Source of the DNA: Flaccisagitta enflata | Lineage: Eukaryota > Chaetognatha > Sagittoidea > Aphragmophora | Reading direction: 5' to 3' | NCBI GenBank assembly: GCA_965153355.1 | Contig: OZ231127.1 | Span: 124,001-188,000, forward strand | DNA: 64,000 bases | Shown here: positions 38,107 to 50,876 of the stretch, one piece after another | How positions within the stretch are numbered: the first letter of the stretch is position 1 | How the letters are laid out: the number at the start of each line of letters is the position of its first letter | Program-made: the position numbers and the translations under genes | The notes under the pieces: generated by a model | Told to the model about the DNA's origin: nothing | What the model saw: only the letters and a program-made list of their open reading frames with translations | Databases searched by the model: none

Positions 38107-38602
38107 CATGCTCAATGCTAAAAAATCCAAGAACCTTTGTTTTGGAAAGAAACAGGCTCTATGTTCTCTTCAACTTGATGGCAAGGACATTGAGTGGGTC
38201 AATTCGTGGTCTTACCTCGGGGTCACTCTGAAGGCCCACACCCGATTCAACTGCTGCATCGATGAAAAAATAAAATCGTTCTACAGATGCGCCAACGGAA
38301 TTCTACGCATCGAAGGTCGATCGGATGAAACGGTGATGCTACAACTGCTAGAAACGCATTGCCTCTCAATCTTGACGTATGCAATAGACGTCATTCATGT
38401 CGCTGACCGGGATGAACGGCGCCGTCTACGTGTTGCATATAACACAATCTACCGCAAAATCTTCGATTACAGACCCTGGGAGTCTGTCACAGACTTGCAA
38501 CATGCTTTACTTCGTCCCTCCTGGGAAGAGCTAGTCAACAAACGCAAGGAAAAATTCCGTAGTCGCATTGCCGAATGTGAACTTCTTTGCAACTTCATCT
38601 AA
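38106..38602 (+). pseudogene. Non-LTR retrotransposon reverse transcriptase, C-terminal fragment
   Basis: About 160 codons match the region after the catalytic core of LINE-type reverse transcriptases. 'LNAKKSK' is the usual N-x-K-[ST]-K word, 'WSYLGVTL' is the typical YLG strand, then 'ETHCLSILTYAIDV' and a helical tail with 'RPSWEELVNKRKEKF'. The catalytic aspartates would lie upstream and are missing: the frame starts at the end of the family F element. It ends in a natural stop, followed by a short 3' UTR and A-rich 'AAAAAATAAACTACATATAT'. It is 5'-truncated or interrupted and dead. The exact clade (L2, CR1 or other) is not determined. Confidence 0.85.
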
Positions 38603-38999
38603 TTGTTGCATATTGACTTTCCTCCTCCTCCTCCCCCTTTGATTTGATCTGTCCTGTTTCTTATTGATGCTACATGTTTCCTCATGTGAAAAAAAAAAAT
38701 AAACTACATATATAATTCAATCTTTATGACATAGTACTTTATGTCCTCCACTTTGCGGACTATGCCCATATTTATGTTTTGCATTTTCGGTGAGACCAAT
38801 GCCCTTTCCCTGAGGAGTTCTAGTCAGTCGTGTCGATTTTGTTTGATGGCGACCTACGTCACATGATCTTTCTTTTGAATCAATTCTGTTATTTTTTCTT
38901 CTCATTTTTATGTATTCATTATCCTATTCACTTGTGAGTCCTATCTTTGTCGCTTGTTTTATCCCACTGTCTCAATCTTGGTCTTTCAAATTATTTTTC

Positions 39000-39264
<265 letters not shown>

Positions 39265-39808
39265 TTCATGTATTCTGCATTATTCTCCCATTCTTTTCTC
39301 TGTCTTTGCTCCCAGATTTGAAGGCTTTTCTTTTGCAAGAGATTTATGATTATGTTTATAAAAGTGGCTCACGCGAATTAGTTGATCGGTTATTAACGTC
39401 GCCTAAGAGGCTCCCTTTTTTGTTCGTTCTTTTTTTTTCTACTTAAATCTTTACAAAACATCTTTCACATTCAAGGAGAAAGGAAGAAAAAAAAATAAAA
39501 CAAGGCTTGCGGGTAGGCAGGGGCAATAATGCGGGTGGGCAGGACCAGATGCAGTGATCGCTTAGCAAGTGACCAAAGAGATGAGAATAAAAGGGTGAAA
39601 GAGAGGATGAGTGAAAGAACATGAGAAAATATAAGAAAAGAAAAAGAAATAATCAAAGACCAAAAGGAAGAGGGTGGTTGTTGTTGCTGTGAGGTTGCGT
39701 GCCATTCAAAGGGGCTCCGATGAAGCTGTCGAAACAAATCAATACATTAGATTGAAACATACATTGACAAAATCTTATGTACTTCCACGAGCGAGTTCGT
39801 TGAAAATG

Positions 39809-39812
39809 ATAG

Positions 39813-39857
<45 letters not shown>
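39809..39857. repeat. (AG)n microsatellite
   Basis: Short pure AG tract. Confidence 0.9.
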
Positions 39858-39859
<2 letters not shown>

Positions 39860-40129
39860 GAAAAGAAAAGATATATATGTAAGAAAAAAAGAAATAAAAA
39901 GGTTTTTGACCCGTAAAAGAAAATGAAGATATAGAGAGTGTGATGAAGCATTCATGATGAATCTGCCAAGGCGCATCCTTTTTTTTCCTAGAGAGAAGGA
40001 AAAATTCAATTCTTTTTTTCTTTTATAAATTATAAGAAATCTTTATAATTTTTTTCTTTCCTCTTTTCTTCGCCTTGACAAAGGCACCTCCATAAGAGAC
40101 TTCATTCGTCGTTCGGTCCGCAACGCTCA

Positions 40130-40790
40130 AATTGAAAATCAGTGAAATAGTCCAGGTTGCTGAAGAAAGGACTCGGCTTTTCTGGAACAAAGCTTGAAAA
40201 TTTGCATACAAGTATTTAAAGTCATGTAGATTATGATAATGATAGGTGCAGGTCAAAAAAATTTGAGCACCTATCTTAAAAATTCCTTTAAAATTTTCAA
40301 AATCATGCCATCGCCAAACCGCTAGAGTTAGGGCAATGATTGCATTTTGTACATTTATGAGCTAAAAAATATGCATTTTGTACATATGCACACCAAATTT
40401 CAGCTCTCTAGCTTTATTAGAAGCAGAGATATAGCCGATTTACTTTTGTATATAAAAACTGCATTTTTTTGGAAAAAGGGCATTTTTGAGAAAAATACAC
40501 CCAAAAGTAAATCGGCTATATCTCCGCTTCTAATAAAGCTAGAGAGCTGAAATTTGGTATGGACATGTATAAAACCCATATTTTTTTGCTCATAAAATTT
40601 TATTGCCCTGAGTCAGACAGTTTGGAGGTGGCATGGTTTTGAAAATTTTAGATGAATTTTTAGGATAGGTGCTCAAGTTTTGACCTGCACCATGATCTAC
40701 ATAATTTTATTTCAAGCTTTGTTCTGGAAAAGCCGAGTTTGATCAATTTCATGCATCAACAGACTGGACTAAAATTGACCATTATCATTC
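40130..40790. mobile_element. Fold-back palindrome, about 0.6 kb
   Basis: A high-identity core pairs 40243-40450 with 40497-40690 ('CAAATTTCAGCTCTCTAGC' against 'GCTAGAGAGCTGAAATTTG'), with a loop of about 45 bp. Weaker complementarity continues outward: 'CTCGGCTTTTCTGGAACAAA' at 40172 pairs with 'TTTGTTCTGGAAAAGCCGAG' at 40718. No coding capacity. Confidence 0.85.
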
Positions 40791-41021
40791 AGTCTCTAAG
40801 AACTAACCACATCTGTAAAAATTTAATCATGCTCATCACAGTCATCGTTATTCATCATCATAATACAATATACATCATTGAGCTCAGAGTAGGCCTTGTA
40901 GAGTAAAGGAAAACGCTAACGCCTTGTTTTTCGTCTGTCTGTTTGCCTCTCTGTTGGATTGAAAATTATGCATGAAAGAAGTCATTTTTTTTCAGTGTTT
41001 TCTCCCGACGTTGTCTTTATT

Positions 41022-41155
41022 TAGTCGCGGAAACCTTGCCGTGTCGGTCGGTCGGTCGGTCGGTCGGTCCGTCACATTTTTGAATTCCGGGCGGTTTTTA
41101 CATTACTGCTCCTGCCCCACCGTCCGCGACTGTCTTGCCGTGTATCCGGCCTTGA
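41022..41155 (+). mobile_element. Family 1 element, short subtype
   Basis: Same subtype as 26908-27047, with a clean GGTC core (about six units) and the 3' words 'GTCCGCGACTGTCTTGCCGT' and GTATCCGGCCTTG. Confidence 0.75.
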
Positions 41156-41542
41156 TCTTTTTGTTGTTTCTTTTTAATTTTTTTGGGCGTCTATCTATCA
41201 AGACCAAAATGTACAAGTTTTCTTTATTTTAATGAAGATGAGATGAAATTAGTTGTGATGTCTATGAAAAGCGAGATTTTCAATTTTCCATCTTTATCTC
41301 CCGGTCCGACCAAAGCCACTGCCTTAATTGTATATCACACATGTTTTCATATCTACAAAATTATCTTTTTGAAAGGAGTGTAGAATGATTTATTGGATTT
41401 GAGATGATTTAAGCATCAACTAATTAGAATTATTGTTGTTTTTTTTTTGGTTCATATCTGGGTAAAAAACAAGTTATGAGTACTTTTCATAAATGGACTT
41501 AGGTCTAACTTTGCGTGCAGATCTGGAAATCAAGGACAAAAT

Positions 41543-42015
41543 GGCTTTTGAGGTAGATGAGAAAGGAGGTTTTTCAGATAGTGTTTTGTGGAAAACTAGG
41601 AGTGGTGCGCGTATTAACTAGTCAGTGAGGGTTCACAGGGCCCTCCTCCATTTATTTCAGTTTGGGTATGGTGAGAGATATTGTTCCATCTATCATACAA
41701 CTCAGTATCTTGAATTAGAATGTCCAGCGGTTGCATTAAGCTTGACCTCGATTCTATCCTCTAAGGGCGTGGGTTCATAACAGTGTTACTGTCGGGTGAT
41801 TTGTCGAATTTTCGTTAAACAGGCGACAATCATTTGCCATTGACTACTTTTGGTGAGCGATTTGCTTTTGGGGTAGATAAGAAAGGATGTTTTTCATATT
41901 CTGTTGTATTGAAAACTAGGGCTGGTGCGCGTATCAACTAGTCAGTGAGGGTTCACAAGGTCCTCTTCCATTTATTTCAGTTTGGGTAGTAATGGATATT
42001 GTTCCACCTATCGTA
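41543..42015. repeat. Direct duplication of about 150 bp
   Basis: 41543-41698 and 41864-42015 share 'GAAAACTAGG', 'GGTGCGCGTAT', 'AACTAGTCAGTGAGGGTTCA' and 'CATTTATTTCAGTTTGGGTA' in order. 42016-42600 has no recognised gene; the short frame at 42335-42532 resembles nothing I know. Confidence 0.7.
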
Positions 42016-42619
42016 AAGAGTGAAAATACATCGCCAGCTGTGTGAAGTGTGACCGCTTTCCTCCCCGCCGCAATGAAGATATTCAGATGGATATACATCA
42101 AGTTTATTCATGTATTTTTTTTTATTTTAAAAGAGACAACTCCCTTTTATTCGCCACGCGGGGTATAATAATGGGTTGTAGGAAGCGATATTGAAAAGAA
42201 ATGTAGGCTTCTTTCTCTTCGAAAATATACATTCCATTTATTTATACATTCCATTTATTTTCTCGTAAATATCACGGACTGATTTGTAACTGCACATTCC
42301 ATGTAAGTACGAATTCAAGCACCGCAAAAATTAAATGCCTGTTGAAAACAATCATGAAGGCTTTAACGACCTGAAAAATAAAGATGAAACCAAAAGATTG
42401 GGGAATAGCAAAGAGAGAGCTAGAGATGCGTCCCTCCTTTTCGTCAATCCAAACATTTATTTAGTGTATTACATCAGCAAAGTGCACAACAGTACAATAT
42501 ATGATTCATCCACGGCTGATAATTGTCAATAACTGTCATCATTAAAGATACGAAATAGCACACGGATGGGAAAACAGATAAGCGGACCAACCGACCGACT
42601 CTGATGAAGATATTGGAAG

Positions 42620-42796
42620 AACGTATGTGTGTGTGTGTGTGTGTGGGGGTTGGGGCGATTGGGGGAATCGAATCATTAAGGCTGTTTTTTAGGCTTTTTC
42701 AGGCTCTTGTTCGGGTCAAGGTCCCGTGCCTGAAATGTAAAAGAATGCATGGAGTGAGTAGAAAAAAAGAGAAAAGAATAAGAGAAGAGAAAAGGT

Positions 42797-42855
<59 letters not shown>

Positions 42856-42898
42856 AAGAAAGAAAGAAGAAAGCAAGAAGAAATGAAGAAAGAAGAAA

Positions 42899-42951
<53 letters not shown>

Positions 42952-43010
42952 AAAGAAAGAAAGAAAGAAAGAAAGAATGAAAGAAAGAAAGAAAGAAAGA
43001 AAAGAAATCT
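42620..43010. repeat. (GT)n, (AG)n and (AAAG)n tracts
   Basis: A short GT tract at 42626-42645, AG at 42799-42852 and AAAG at 42854-43008. 43011-43890 shows no supported feature, although 43615-43705 has a short open stretch of ordinary composition on the plus strand. Confidence 0.9.
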
Positions 43011-43894
43011 GGGAACGATGCACTTTTTGTAAAATATAACTTACTCTAAAATGAAAGTGAAAGAAATGGAAAAGAGAACAATTAGTAGAATAAACAAAGG
43101 AACAGAAGACAAAAATACAAAATAGAGATCGAATCACAAAACGTCCGATAGGAAAAGTGAACAGCATAGCCGTGCGTCTAGACTTGGCTTGGGGAGAAAG
43201 AGCGAGAGTCATGGGGAAGTATCACTGTCATAAGATGGTTGGGTCGAATTATGGAGAGACAAGAGAACTTTGATGGGTCAGATTAGGAGAGTTATTTCGT
43301 GCAGGTAGACGGGTATGATTTTACTGATTTTACGGACCGAGGTTAAAGGAGTGACAAGAAGATTTTGTTAGAAGATAGGGTGTGTGGGGTGATTGGATAA
43401 TTGGGTGTTTGGGCAGCGGCGTATGGTAGAATTATTGTGCCAAGTGCCAATAATCTTTATGCCAAAAAAAGCGCCCTTATCCCATGAAAAGATAAAAAAA
43501 TTTCTGTAGAAAAAAAAAGACGATGAACTAAATGCCTTGTATTTCTTCAATACATACGGATCGAATTGCCAAGGTTATTTCAGCGAAACCACCTTGTAAT
43601 ACAGAAAAAAACTCCGGACGTAGACTTCTGCTTTGTAAATGATCTTGAAAATATGTGCAAAAAGTCTGGTTTTCCGTTGATTGTATCAAATATCAATACA
43701 AGTTGATGTATGTCTCAGTTGTTATGCATCACAGTTCAAGTTTTTCATCTTCATCACCTCAAATCGCATAGGGCAAAAAAGCTGCCACAATCACGAATGA
43801 CCAAGAACGAATCTTTTGCACGAACCGCTTCCAAATGGGAGAATTTCTAAGAAAATATCACTTTGTTGACACCTCGTTTCAGTGCTTTCCAAGT

Positions 43895-44025
43895 TTTAGT
43901 CGCGAGCACGCGCCTCTATAAACCGCTATGTCTCTCAGTTGGTCGGTCGGCACACTTAAAATCTTTTGGCGTAAACAGGCGGTTTTTGAATTACTGCTCC
44001 TGTCCAAATACTTGGCTTGCCTTTT
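43895..44025 (+). mobile_element. Family 1 element, decayed
   Basis: 'TTTTAGTCGCGAGCACGCGC' start, 'CCGCTATGTC', a GGTCGG core and 'GGTTTTTGAATTACTGCTCC'. The 3' end is lost. 44026-44395 is non-coding with a C-rich stretch near 44260. Confidence 0.6.
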
Positions 44026-44814
44026 AAGAATCGTCTGTATGTTTTTTGATTTGAAACAACATACATATTTGATCATAATTTCGATATCTTTAAGTGATCA
44101 GTACAAGAAAATAACTAATCTTTAGCTTTTAGATATATTCATATAGTAGTATAGATGTTCGGAGTATAGATGTTCGGATTTTTCTGCAGTTACTGTTGTC
44201 CTATCCGCCAATCCTCTGTTTTCTAACCCTATATATAAGTTTCTAACCCGTTACCCCCCCTCCCCCCCTCACCACCCTCCTAAATACTCCAGTCCGCCAC
44301 CCCCAATCAGACTTTGGCCAGAGGGGATACTCTCAGTCTACACTGAACTGGGGCGGCGCGAAAATGTATGTTTTGTCAAAACCCCAAAAAATCCATCAAT
44401 TTAATCCCTCAAAAAAAAAAAAAAAGAAAAAAAAGAAGAAAAAATGAAATGAAGAAAAAAAATTTCCTTCGCCTTCAAATTAAGGCCGAGAGAATGAGAG
44501 AGAGAGAGAGAGATAGACAGATAGTATCTTTTTCTGGCGAAGAAGCGTCCTGTAGTGGGAAGAGGCCTTCACCCTAGGAGCTGTTCATTAACACTTTGGC
44601 ATTATCATTTCTTTTTCGTCAAGGCCAACACCTATAAATCGCGTGTGGGTTATTGATAACTTAAGATGACTGTGTTCTGGTTCAAGCATTTGGGCTGTAT
44701 TAAACAATGTTGAATATTTTAGCGTGAACTGTCTGCAGTACAAAATGCAGACAATGTCGGGAAACAACTGCAGACACAATGTTTGGACACATGTTGAGGC
44801 ACAATGTCAAACAT

Positions 44815-44928
44815 CGTAAACGCCGAAAAAAGCAAAGTATTTACCAACCGACAAACGGACCGACGGACGGACTGACCAACGGATTGACCAATGGAGCGGG
44901 TTGTAGAGTTGCGTGCACGCGACTAAAA
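44815..44928 (-). mobile_element. Family 1 element, 5' half
   Basis: It runs from a GACGGACC core to 'GGTTGTAGAGTTGCGTGCAC' GCGACTAAAAA on the minus strand. Confidence 0.65.
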
Positions 44929-45127
44929 AAGGGCGTGGGGACTCTCCACCACATGATCGACCATCTAAGAAGTACAATTAAACCCCCGCAGTACCGAAGC
45001 AAAGAGTAATAGAAATCCGATTATAACACACATACACTCTTACTATTTTTGTATTATTTTCTATCAGTTCTTTTATTAGCAAAAATAGAGATTTTCTAAA
45101 AACAAATAACATTTGTTGGTCTCTTGC

Positions 45128-45380
45128 AGAGTACGGCAAAGTGCCTGAGCACGCGAGCATTGCTCGTAGGCAGCAAGGTTTTTTTGTAGGCAGGAAAGAA
45201 AAATATATGAAGAACTATTTATCAAAATATGAAAAAAAAAATTTTAAATTTTTCTTAGTTTCCAATTAGTTGGATTTGAGAGAGATTTCAAATGAATTTG
45301 TAATTCTGAACCTAGTTCTATTGTAGGCAGGAAGCCACTGAAAAATCCTGCTTGTAGGCAGCCAAAAATTTTGCCGGACA
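45128..45380. repeat. Family B element, about 250 bp
   Basis: It begins 'CGGCAAAGTGCCTGAGCACG' and 'GCTCGTAGGCAGC' and ends 'CTTGTAGGCAGCCAAAAATT' TTGCCGG. The same start and end words are seen at 5230-5262, 5664-5710 and 13822-13856. Confidence 0.55.
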
Positions 45381-45639
45381 AGTTGACGAATCTGACTGAC
45401 TAACAGACTGATAGACAATTGCACGCGAGTGATCACTGATTATGTACTTAATAGCTAGGTCATAAGTGTATCAACATCTGGAATAAAGCATACTTTTTGG
45501 AAAAATACTGCTTAAAAGAACAAGAAATAAAAAACTTCTTCTACCGGATCAGTCCCATTTTAAAGAGCAGTTCCGACTTTTTCAAATGAGACCAATCAGG
45601 GGCCTATTATGTTGTGAAGCTTGATTTGTCTTAGGATCG

Positions 45640-46400
45640 GTGCCACTGCATGGCCTAACGCTAGTTACTCGGAAAAAATGCCAGGGCATATACACCCATA
45701 CTGGGTGATAGTATGGACCCCTCCCATCACATCCGTACCAATAACTAAATGTTCTACTTTGAAATTAGGTCAAAATGGCCTAATATGGCCATTTCAGGTC
45801 ATTGGACTATTTTATGGAATTTGAGCCTTCTTTTGGTTTGACCGTTTTATTTTTCTTCAATATTGATGCCAATAAGTAATTTTTCTTCCTGTGGATACAT
45901 GCTGGGCTAAATCATAAAAAAAACTGGTCAAATTGACCTGATTTGGCCAGATTTAAGGCATTTTTCAGGCCTAAAATCCATTCTATCTTGTCTTAAGCAT
46001 TTAGAATGTATGTGTACACTGAAGCTGTTACCTTATGGTATGTCCTCACCAAATGAATGTTTCACTGGCCAGAGATGCCAAATCTCAGGTAAAAATAACC
46101 TTATATGTCCAAAATCTGCCTTTTTACAGCCCCGTAATCTCTATCAGGGTGCATGTAGCTTTTCATTGTTATTGTTATCATGATTACAACTTTCATCATT
46201 GTTATCACTGTTGTTGTTGTTGTTGTTATTGTAGTTTATTATTGTTATTGTATTTATTGTTGTTGTTGTTGTTGTTATTGTTATTGTTGTTGTTGTTGTT
46301 GTTGTTTGTCATTCTGCTGCTGCTGTCACGGTCGTTGTTGTTGTCATCCATGTTGTTGATGTTTTTGTTGTTGTTATTGTCATCCATGTTGTTGATATTT

Positions 46401-46483
<83 letters not shown>

Positions 46484-47461
46484 ATTTTTTTTTGTCATTG
46501 TACAGGATCTTATTCTTGATTGATTAACCCTGACCTTCAAGCAGTGTTTGAATTTTTTTCTAAGTTTTATCCATTGGAAATTATCCTCTCGCGAATCGTC
46601 AGTGAAAAAAGAAGTCCTTGTAATGAAAGATTTTGCTGGGGTCCTTTTATTAGCGTGTAACGCCTTGTCCGTCCCGCTTTGTCCGTCCGTCGGTTGGTCG
46701 GTTGGTCGGTTGGTCGGTCTTGATTGCGTCTTTGCGTGCAACCCCTGACTCAATGACGGAATTTAAAGAACTAGAATGATAATTTTTCCAAGGTCATGCA
46801 CTCCTCGAAAGGGCTTCAATAGCCAAAAAATTACCTGAAATCTGGCCATATCTGCTCATCATGACCAGGGTTTTGGTTGTTAAAGCCGAATATGTATCCA
46901 CAATATCACGAGGCTCATAATCCAAGAGAAATAAAGTGATATTAAGTTATCAAATCTTTTTACCTCCTGTCAAGGCTTTTAAGGGTCAAAAAAGTTCTGT
47001 GTTTGGCCTGAAATCTCTGCTGTTTTAGCTATTTATCCAATAGAATCACACCCGGAGGGGACTGTTTTGGAGATGAAAAAATTTGGTTAGGTTTTTAGAC
47101 CTACTTTTTTAAAATGGAGTTTAAGCCTGAAAAATGCCTTAAATCTGGCCAAATCAGGTCAATTTGACCTGTTTTTTTTTTACGATATAGCCCAGCATGT
47201 ATTCACAGGAAGAAAAAAATACTTATTGGCATCAATTTTGTAGAAAAATAAAACGGTCAAACCAAAAAAAGGCGCAATCTCCATAAAATAGCCAAAATGA
47301 CCTGAAAAATAGCCATATTAGGCCATTTTGACCTAATTTCCTAGTAGAACATTTAGTTTTTGGTATGGATGTGATGGGAAGGGTCCATATTATCACCCAG
47401 TATGGGTCTATATGCCCTGGCATTTTTTCCGAGTAACTAGCGTTAGGCCATGCAGTGGTGC
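45640..47461. mobile_element. Fold-back element of about 1.8 kb with 365-bp arms
   Basis: 45640-46000 pairs with about 47095-47461 as reverse complement. It starts 'GTGCCACTGCATGGCCTAAC' and ends 'GTTAGGCCATGCAGTGGTG' on the two sides, and the match includes 'ATGCCAGGGCATATACACCC'. The arms contain repeated 'aaatctggcca' and 'ggtcaaattgacc' words. The spacer holds a (GTT)n microsatellite and a decayed family 1 core near 46655-46745. Short frames inside do not look like a transposase. Confidence 0.85.
46205..46490. repeat. (GTT)n trinucleotide microsatellite
   Basis: The complement of the AAC arrays elsewhere, interrupted by a duplicated 'GTCATCCATGTTGTTGAT' segment. Confidence 0.95.
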
Positions 47462-48094
47462 TTTTCTAAAGTTGATGCTTCAATCCAGATATTGATACAT
47501 ATGAGCTAGATATTAAGATTTAAAGGGATATATGGATGGTTTGTCATTGCTCGTATGAATTGTCAATTTTGTCTGGGGATGAGTACATCCAGCTCCAAAG
47601 ACATATTTGCGTCACACAAAAAATTCTGTGTTGTATAGTGTAAACCTGAAGTTTTTTTCATGAATGAACTTTCGGATTTACATGCTGTTTGAGGTCGAAA
47701 AAAAACCCAGCCATTTATAAATCGAAACTTTTTATGTATGTTCATATTAATTCGTGGTGTTTCACGGCTGGGGAGATTTTTTTATCTTTGTGTATTTCGT
47801 TTTATTCTATTTCATTTCTTTATTGTTTTTTTTTGTTCGAGTGTAACTGTCTCACTTTTAAAAAAGATCTTCGGTCTAAATGTTATGAAGGAATTAATTC
47901 GTATTTCGGCCAGTTTTCCAAGAGATTTTTTTAGTCCCACTTTCAGATGCTGAACTGGTAAAGAAGAAAATGATGATGAAGATGAACGAAAAGATGAGAA
48001 ATCAGAGGGAAAAGTAGAAGAAGGAGAGGGAGAAAGTCGCAAATGCGTTAGATGGTCAGCAGCTCCCGCTGCCCTTTTGTTATTTTATGTAGGG

Positions 48095-48401
48095 ATGAGA
48101 TAGTGAAAGGGGAAGAAGAAGATGATGTAGGGGAAGAAGAAGATGATATAGAGGAAGAAGAAGATGATGTAGGGAAAGAAGAAGATGATGAAGTTGAAGA
48201 AGAAGATGATGTAGGGGAAGAAGAAGATGATGTAGAGGAAGAAGAAGATGATGTAGGGGAAGAGGAAGATGATGTAGGGGAAGAAGAGAAGATGATGTAG
48301 AGGAAGAAGAAGATGATGTAGGGAAAGAAGAAGATGATGAAGTTGAAGAAGAAGATGATGTAGGGGAAGAAGAAGATGATGTAGAGGAAGTGGGACAAGA
48401 A

Positions 48402-48434
<33 letters not shown>

Positions 48435-48545
48435 TAAGAAGAAGAAGCAGAGGAAGAAGAAGAAGAAGAAGAAGATGAAGAAGAAGAAGAAGAAGAAGAA
48501 GAAGAAGAAGAAAGAAAGAAAGAAAGAAAGAAGAAGAAAAAAAGA
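48095..48545. repeat. GAA/GAT trinucleotide and 18-30-bp tandem array
   Basis: 'GAAGAAGATGATGTAGGGGA' units vary and repeat to about 48390, then grade into pure GAA. The acidic open frame (poly-E/D/V) could superficially pass for a protein, but it has no non-repeat domain. 47462-48060 has no supported feature. Confidence 0.9.
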
Positions 48546-48569
48546 AGGGTTCAAGAAGAAGAAGAAAGA

Positions 48570-48571
<2 letters not shown>

Positions 48572-48646
<75 letters not shown>

Positions 48647-48650
48647 CGAG
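48572..48650. repeat. (AG)n microsatellite
   Basis: AG tract, followed after a C-rich stretch (48845-48900) by the CT tract at 48985. Confidence 0.95.
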
Positions 48651-48980
48651 AGAGAGAAAGATTCACCTTCCAACTCCAAGATCCCATCACGTTTCGACGA
48701 AATTAAGCTCTTGATGAAAATGAACACCACCCCACTTTCACGCTTGTATGCCCAGTGTGTAATATATGCATGACCCACCAACGGGCATCATTCGTTTTTC
48801 TCTTAGCTACAATCTACATATTAGCCATCGCACACCAATTCGCCCACCATCCCCCCCTTCCCCCACCCTCACCCCCACTCCCCTTCCCCGTCTTCACTCC
48901 AACACCTTGCTCTGCATCCATTTTCTTTTTTATTTTAACTTTTACATCAAAGTTTAATCAACTGGTTCACCAGCTGACAT

Positions 48981-49119
<139 letters not shown>

Positions 49120-49257
49120 CCGTTCTCAATTGGTTTTGCCTTTGATATCACGAAACAAAAAACCTCAAAAAGTCAAATACATCATTTGCCCACTTTTGAA
49201 GATCTTTCTTGTACAAAAGGCATTACTGATAGTTTTCCACATTATGAATTTTTTGCT

Positions 49258-49477
49258 TCCCGTGCGCACGACTCTTCAGTCTACACCCCGCTTTGTCGGT
49301 TTGTCGGTACGTTGGTCCGTCGGTCCGTCGGTCCATCCGTCCGTCACACTAAACTTTTTTTGGTGTTTTTGAGGTTTTTGGCCCCACTGCTTCCACCCAA
49401 ATGCGCCATTGAATAGTGACCTTAAATACTGCCCCTGCCCACCCACACGCGACTTGGGTAGCCGTGTATCTGGCCTC
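49258..49477 (+). mobile_element. Family 1 element, long subtype
   Basis: 'CGTGCGCACGACTCTTCAGT', 'CACCCCGCTTTGTCGG', a CGTTGGTC core, the T-rich 'TTTTTGGTGTTTTTGAGG', then 'CCTGCCCACCCACACGCGAC' and GTAGCCGTGTATCTGGCC. Confidence 0.75.
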
Positions 49478-49639
49478 ATGATTTGCGAGTGCGCTTCTCT
49501 ATAGTTTTTTTTTTGTGTGTCCATCGGTTTCTCTGTCTGTAGACATTTTTACTCCTGAAATTTCCCTTTTTGTCCCCCCCCCCCTTTGCCAAATTCTTCT
49601 TCCCTATCACTCTCCTGTCCATCCGTTTACGTACAGCTG

Positions 49640-49881
49640 GGTAGATAGCCGTGTATCCGGCCTTGCTTTATAAACAAGGCCGGTTACCGGGAAACCATAG
49701 TCGCGGACGGGTGGGCAAGGGCAGTGACGAAGAAGACCAGTCAGAAGAAGACCAGTCAAATACTTTGGCAGGAGCGGCGAAGTGGAAAACGCACTAAAAG
49801 TCGAAATTGATAAATGTGATGGACAGACGGACAGACAGACAGACCGTAAAAGGCTTTTTTTGAGTTGCGTATCCGCGAATA
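49640..49881 (-). mobile_element. Family 1 element, head-to-head with a 3' fragment
   Basis: 49640-49668 is an orphan plus-strand 3' end ('GCCGTGTATCCGGCCTTG'). It is followed at once by a minus-strand copy (49674-49881: 'AAGGCCGGTTACCGGGAAAC', 'GTCGCGGACGGGTGGGC', an ACAGACGG core, 'GAGTTGCGTATCCGCGAATA'). The two 3' ends face each other. Confidence 0.65.
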
Positions 49882-49905
49882 AAAAGAAAGTACAACACTG
49901 TTTTG

Positions 49906-49906
49906 A

Positions 49907-49965
<59 letters not shown>
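49906..49965. repeat. (AG)n microsatellite
   Basis: Short AG tract following a family 1 element. Confidence 0.9.
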
Positions 49966-49966
<1 letters not shown>

Positions 49967-50157
49967 TAAGAAAAGTATGTTCGTCCGTTTATTAAGTATG
50001 TGTGCTTTTGTTTCTTTTGCGCCAGTCGGGGTGGTGAAAATTGAAAAAGGAGGAAAATAATGAAAACAATTAGAAAATTTTCTTCACTCTTCAGCATCTG
50101 ATAATGTTCGAGAAAGGGGGAAAACTGCTTATAAGAACGAAAAAAATACCTCTTTTT

Positions 50158-50382
50158 AGCCTCGGACTAGCGTTTCGTCCGTCCGTACGTTGGTCCGTAC
50201 ATTGGTCCGTCAGTATCTGTCTATTCGTCATGATTGAGTCAAAAAAGTATGGAAATACGCATTAAAGCTGCTATGACTGCGATTGTTCAGAAAAGGTGTA
50301 AGGGGGGGGGGGCAACTTATACACCCCTACCCACCCGTCCAAGACGATATTGTATTTGTAGTCCCGGGTCACTTGTTTAAGA
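50158..50382 (+). mobile_element. Family 1b element
   Basis: 'GCCTCGGACTAGCG', a CGTCCGTACGTTGG core, 'TGAGTCAAAAAAGTATGG', 'CCCTACCCACCCGTCCAAGA' and CGGGTCACTTGTTT. The 1b subfamily differs from family 1 in its 3' end. Confidence 0.6.
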
Positions 50383-50629
50383 TAAAATTCAAACTGTCGA
50401 CGTCAGGTTACCCAGACCTTTTCTCAGTCTTTTTCTGGTCTCTGGAAGGTTAAGTTGTCCGTGTCCATACTATTATAAATTTGCTTTTAGATAGTTGTTG
50501 TTCCCCGCAACTTGGACTTGGACGACCTCTCGAAGTTTCATATTGTCTTTTTCCCGCCTATTTTGATGTTTGGGCAATGATTCTAATAGAGTGATTACTT
50601 ATTCGATTAAAAGACCCGATTCTTGGGAT

Positions 50630-50730
50630 GATTACTATGCATAAAAAAAGAAGACTTTTGTCAGGGGAGCAAAAAAAAAAGTCAAAAAGAAAGACTTTTG
50701 TCAGGGGAGCAAAAAAAAAAGTCAAATTTT
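50630..50730. repeat. Two tandem units of about 43 bp
   Basis: 'GACTTTTGTCAGGGGAGC' plus a poly-A stretch occurs twice in direct repeat. Confidence 0.7.
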
Positions 50731-50876
50731 CTAAATCAATCGACACAGGTACAAAGTGCTACAGGATTACTGGACACAAAAAACATCATTGAATTTTTGT
50801 AGATTGAACTAGAAAATCATGACAAGGTCAATACTTATCCAGCTAGTTGATGGGGATAAAAAGATTTGGATAATTT

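Noticed and set aside
48052-48300. Acidic protein-like frame, EEDDVGEEE repeats
   Set aside because: A GAA/GAT tandem array with no non-repeat domain and no start or splice context that suggests a gene.
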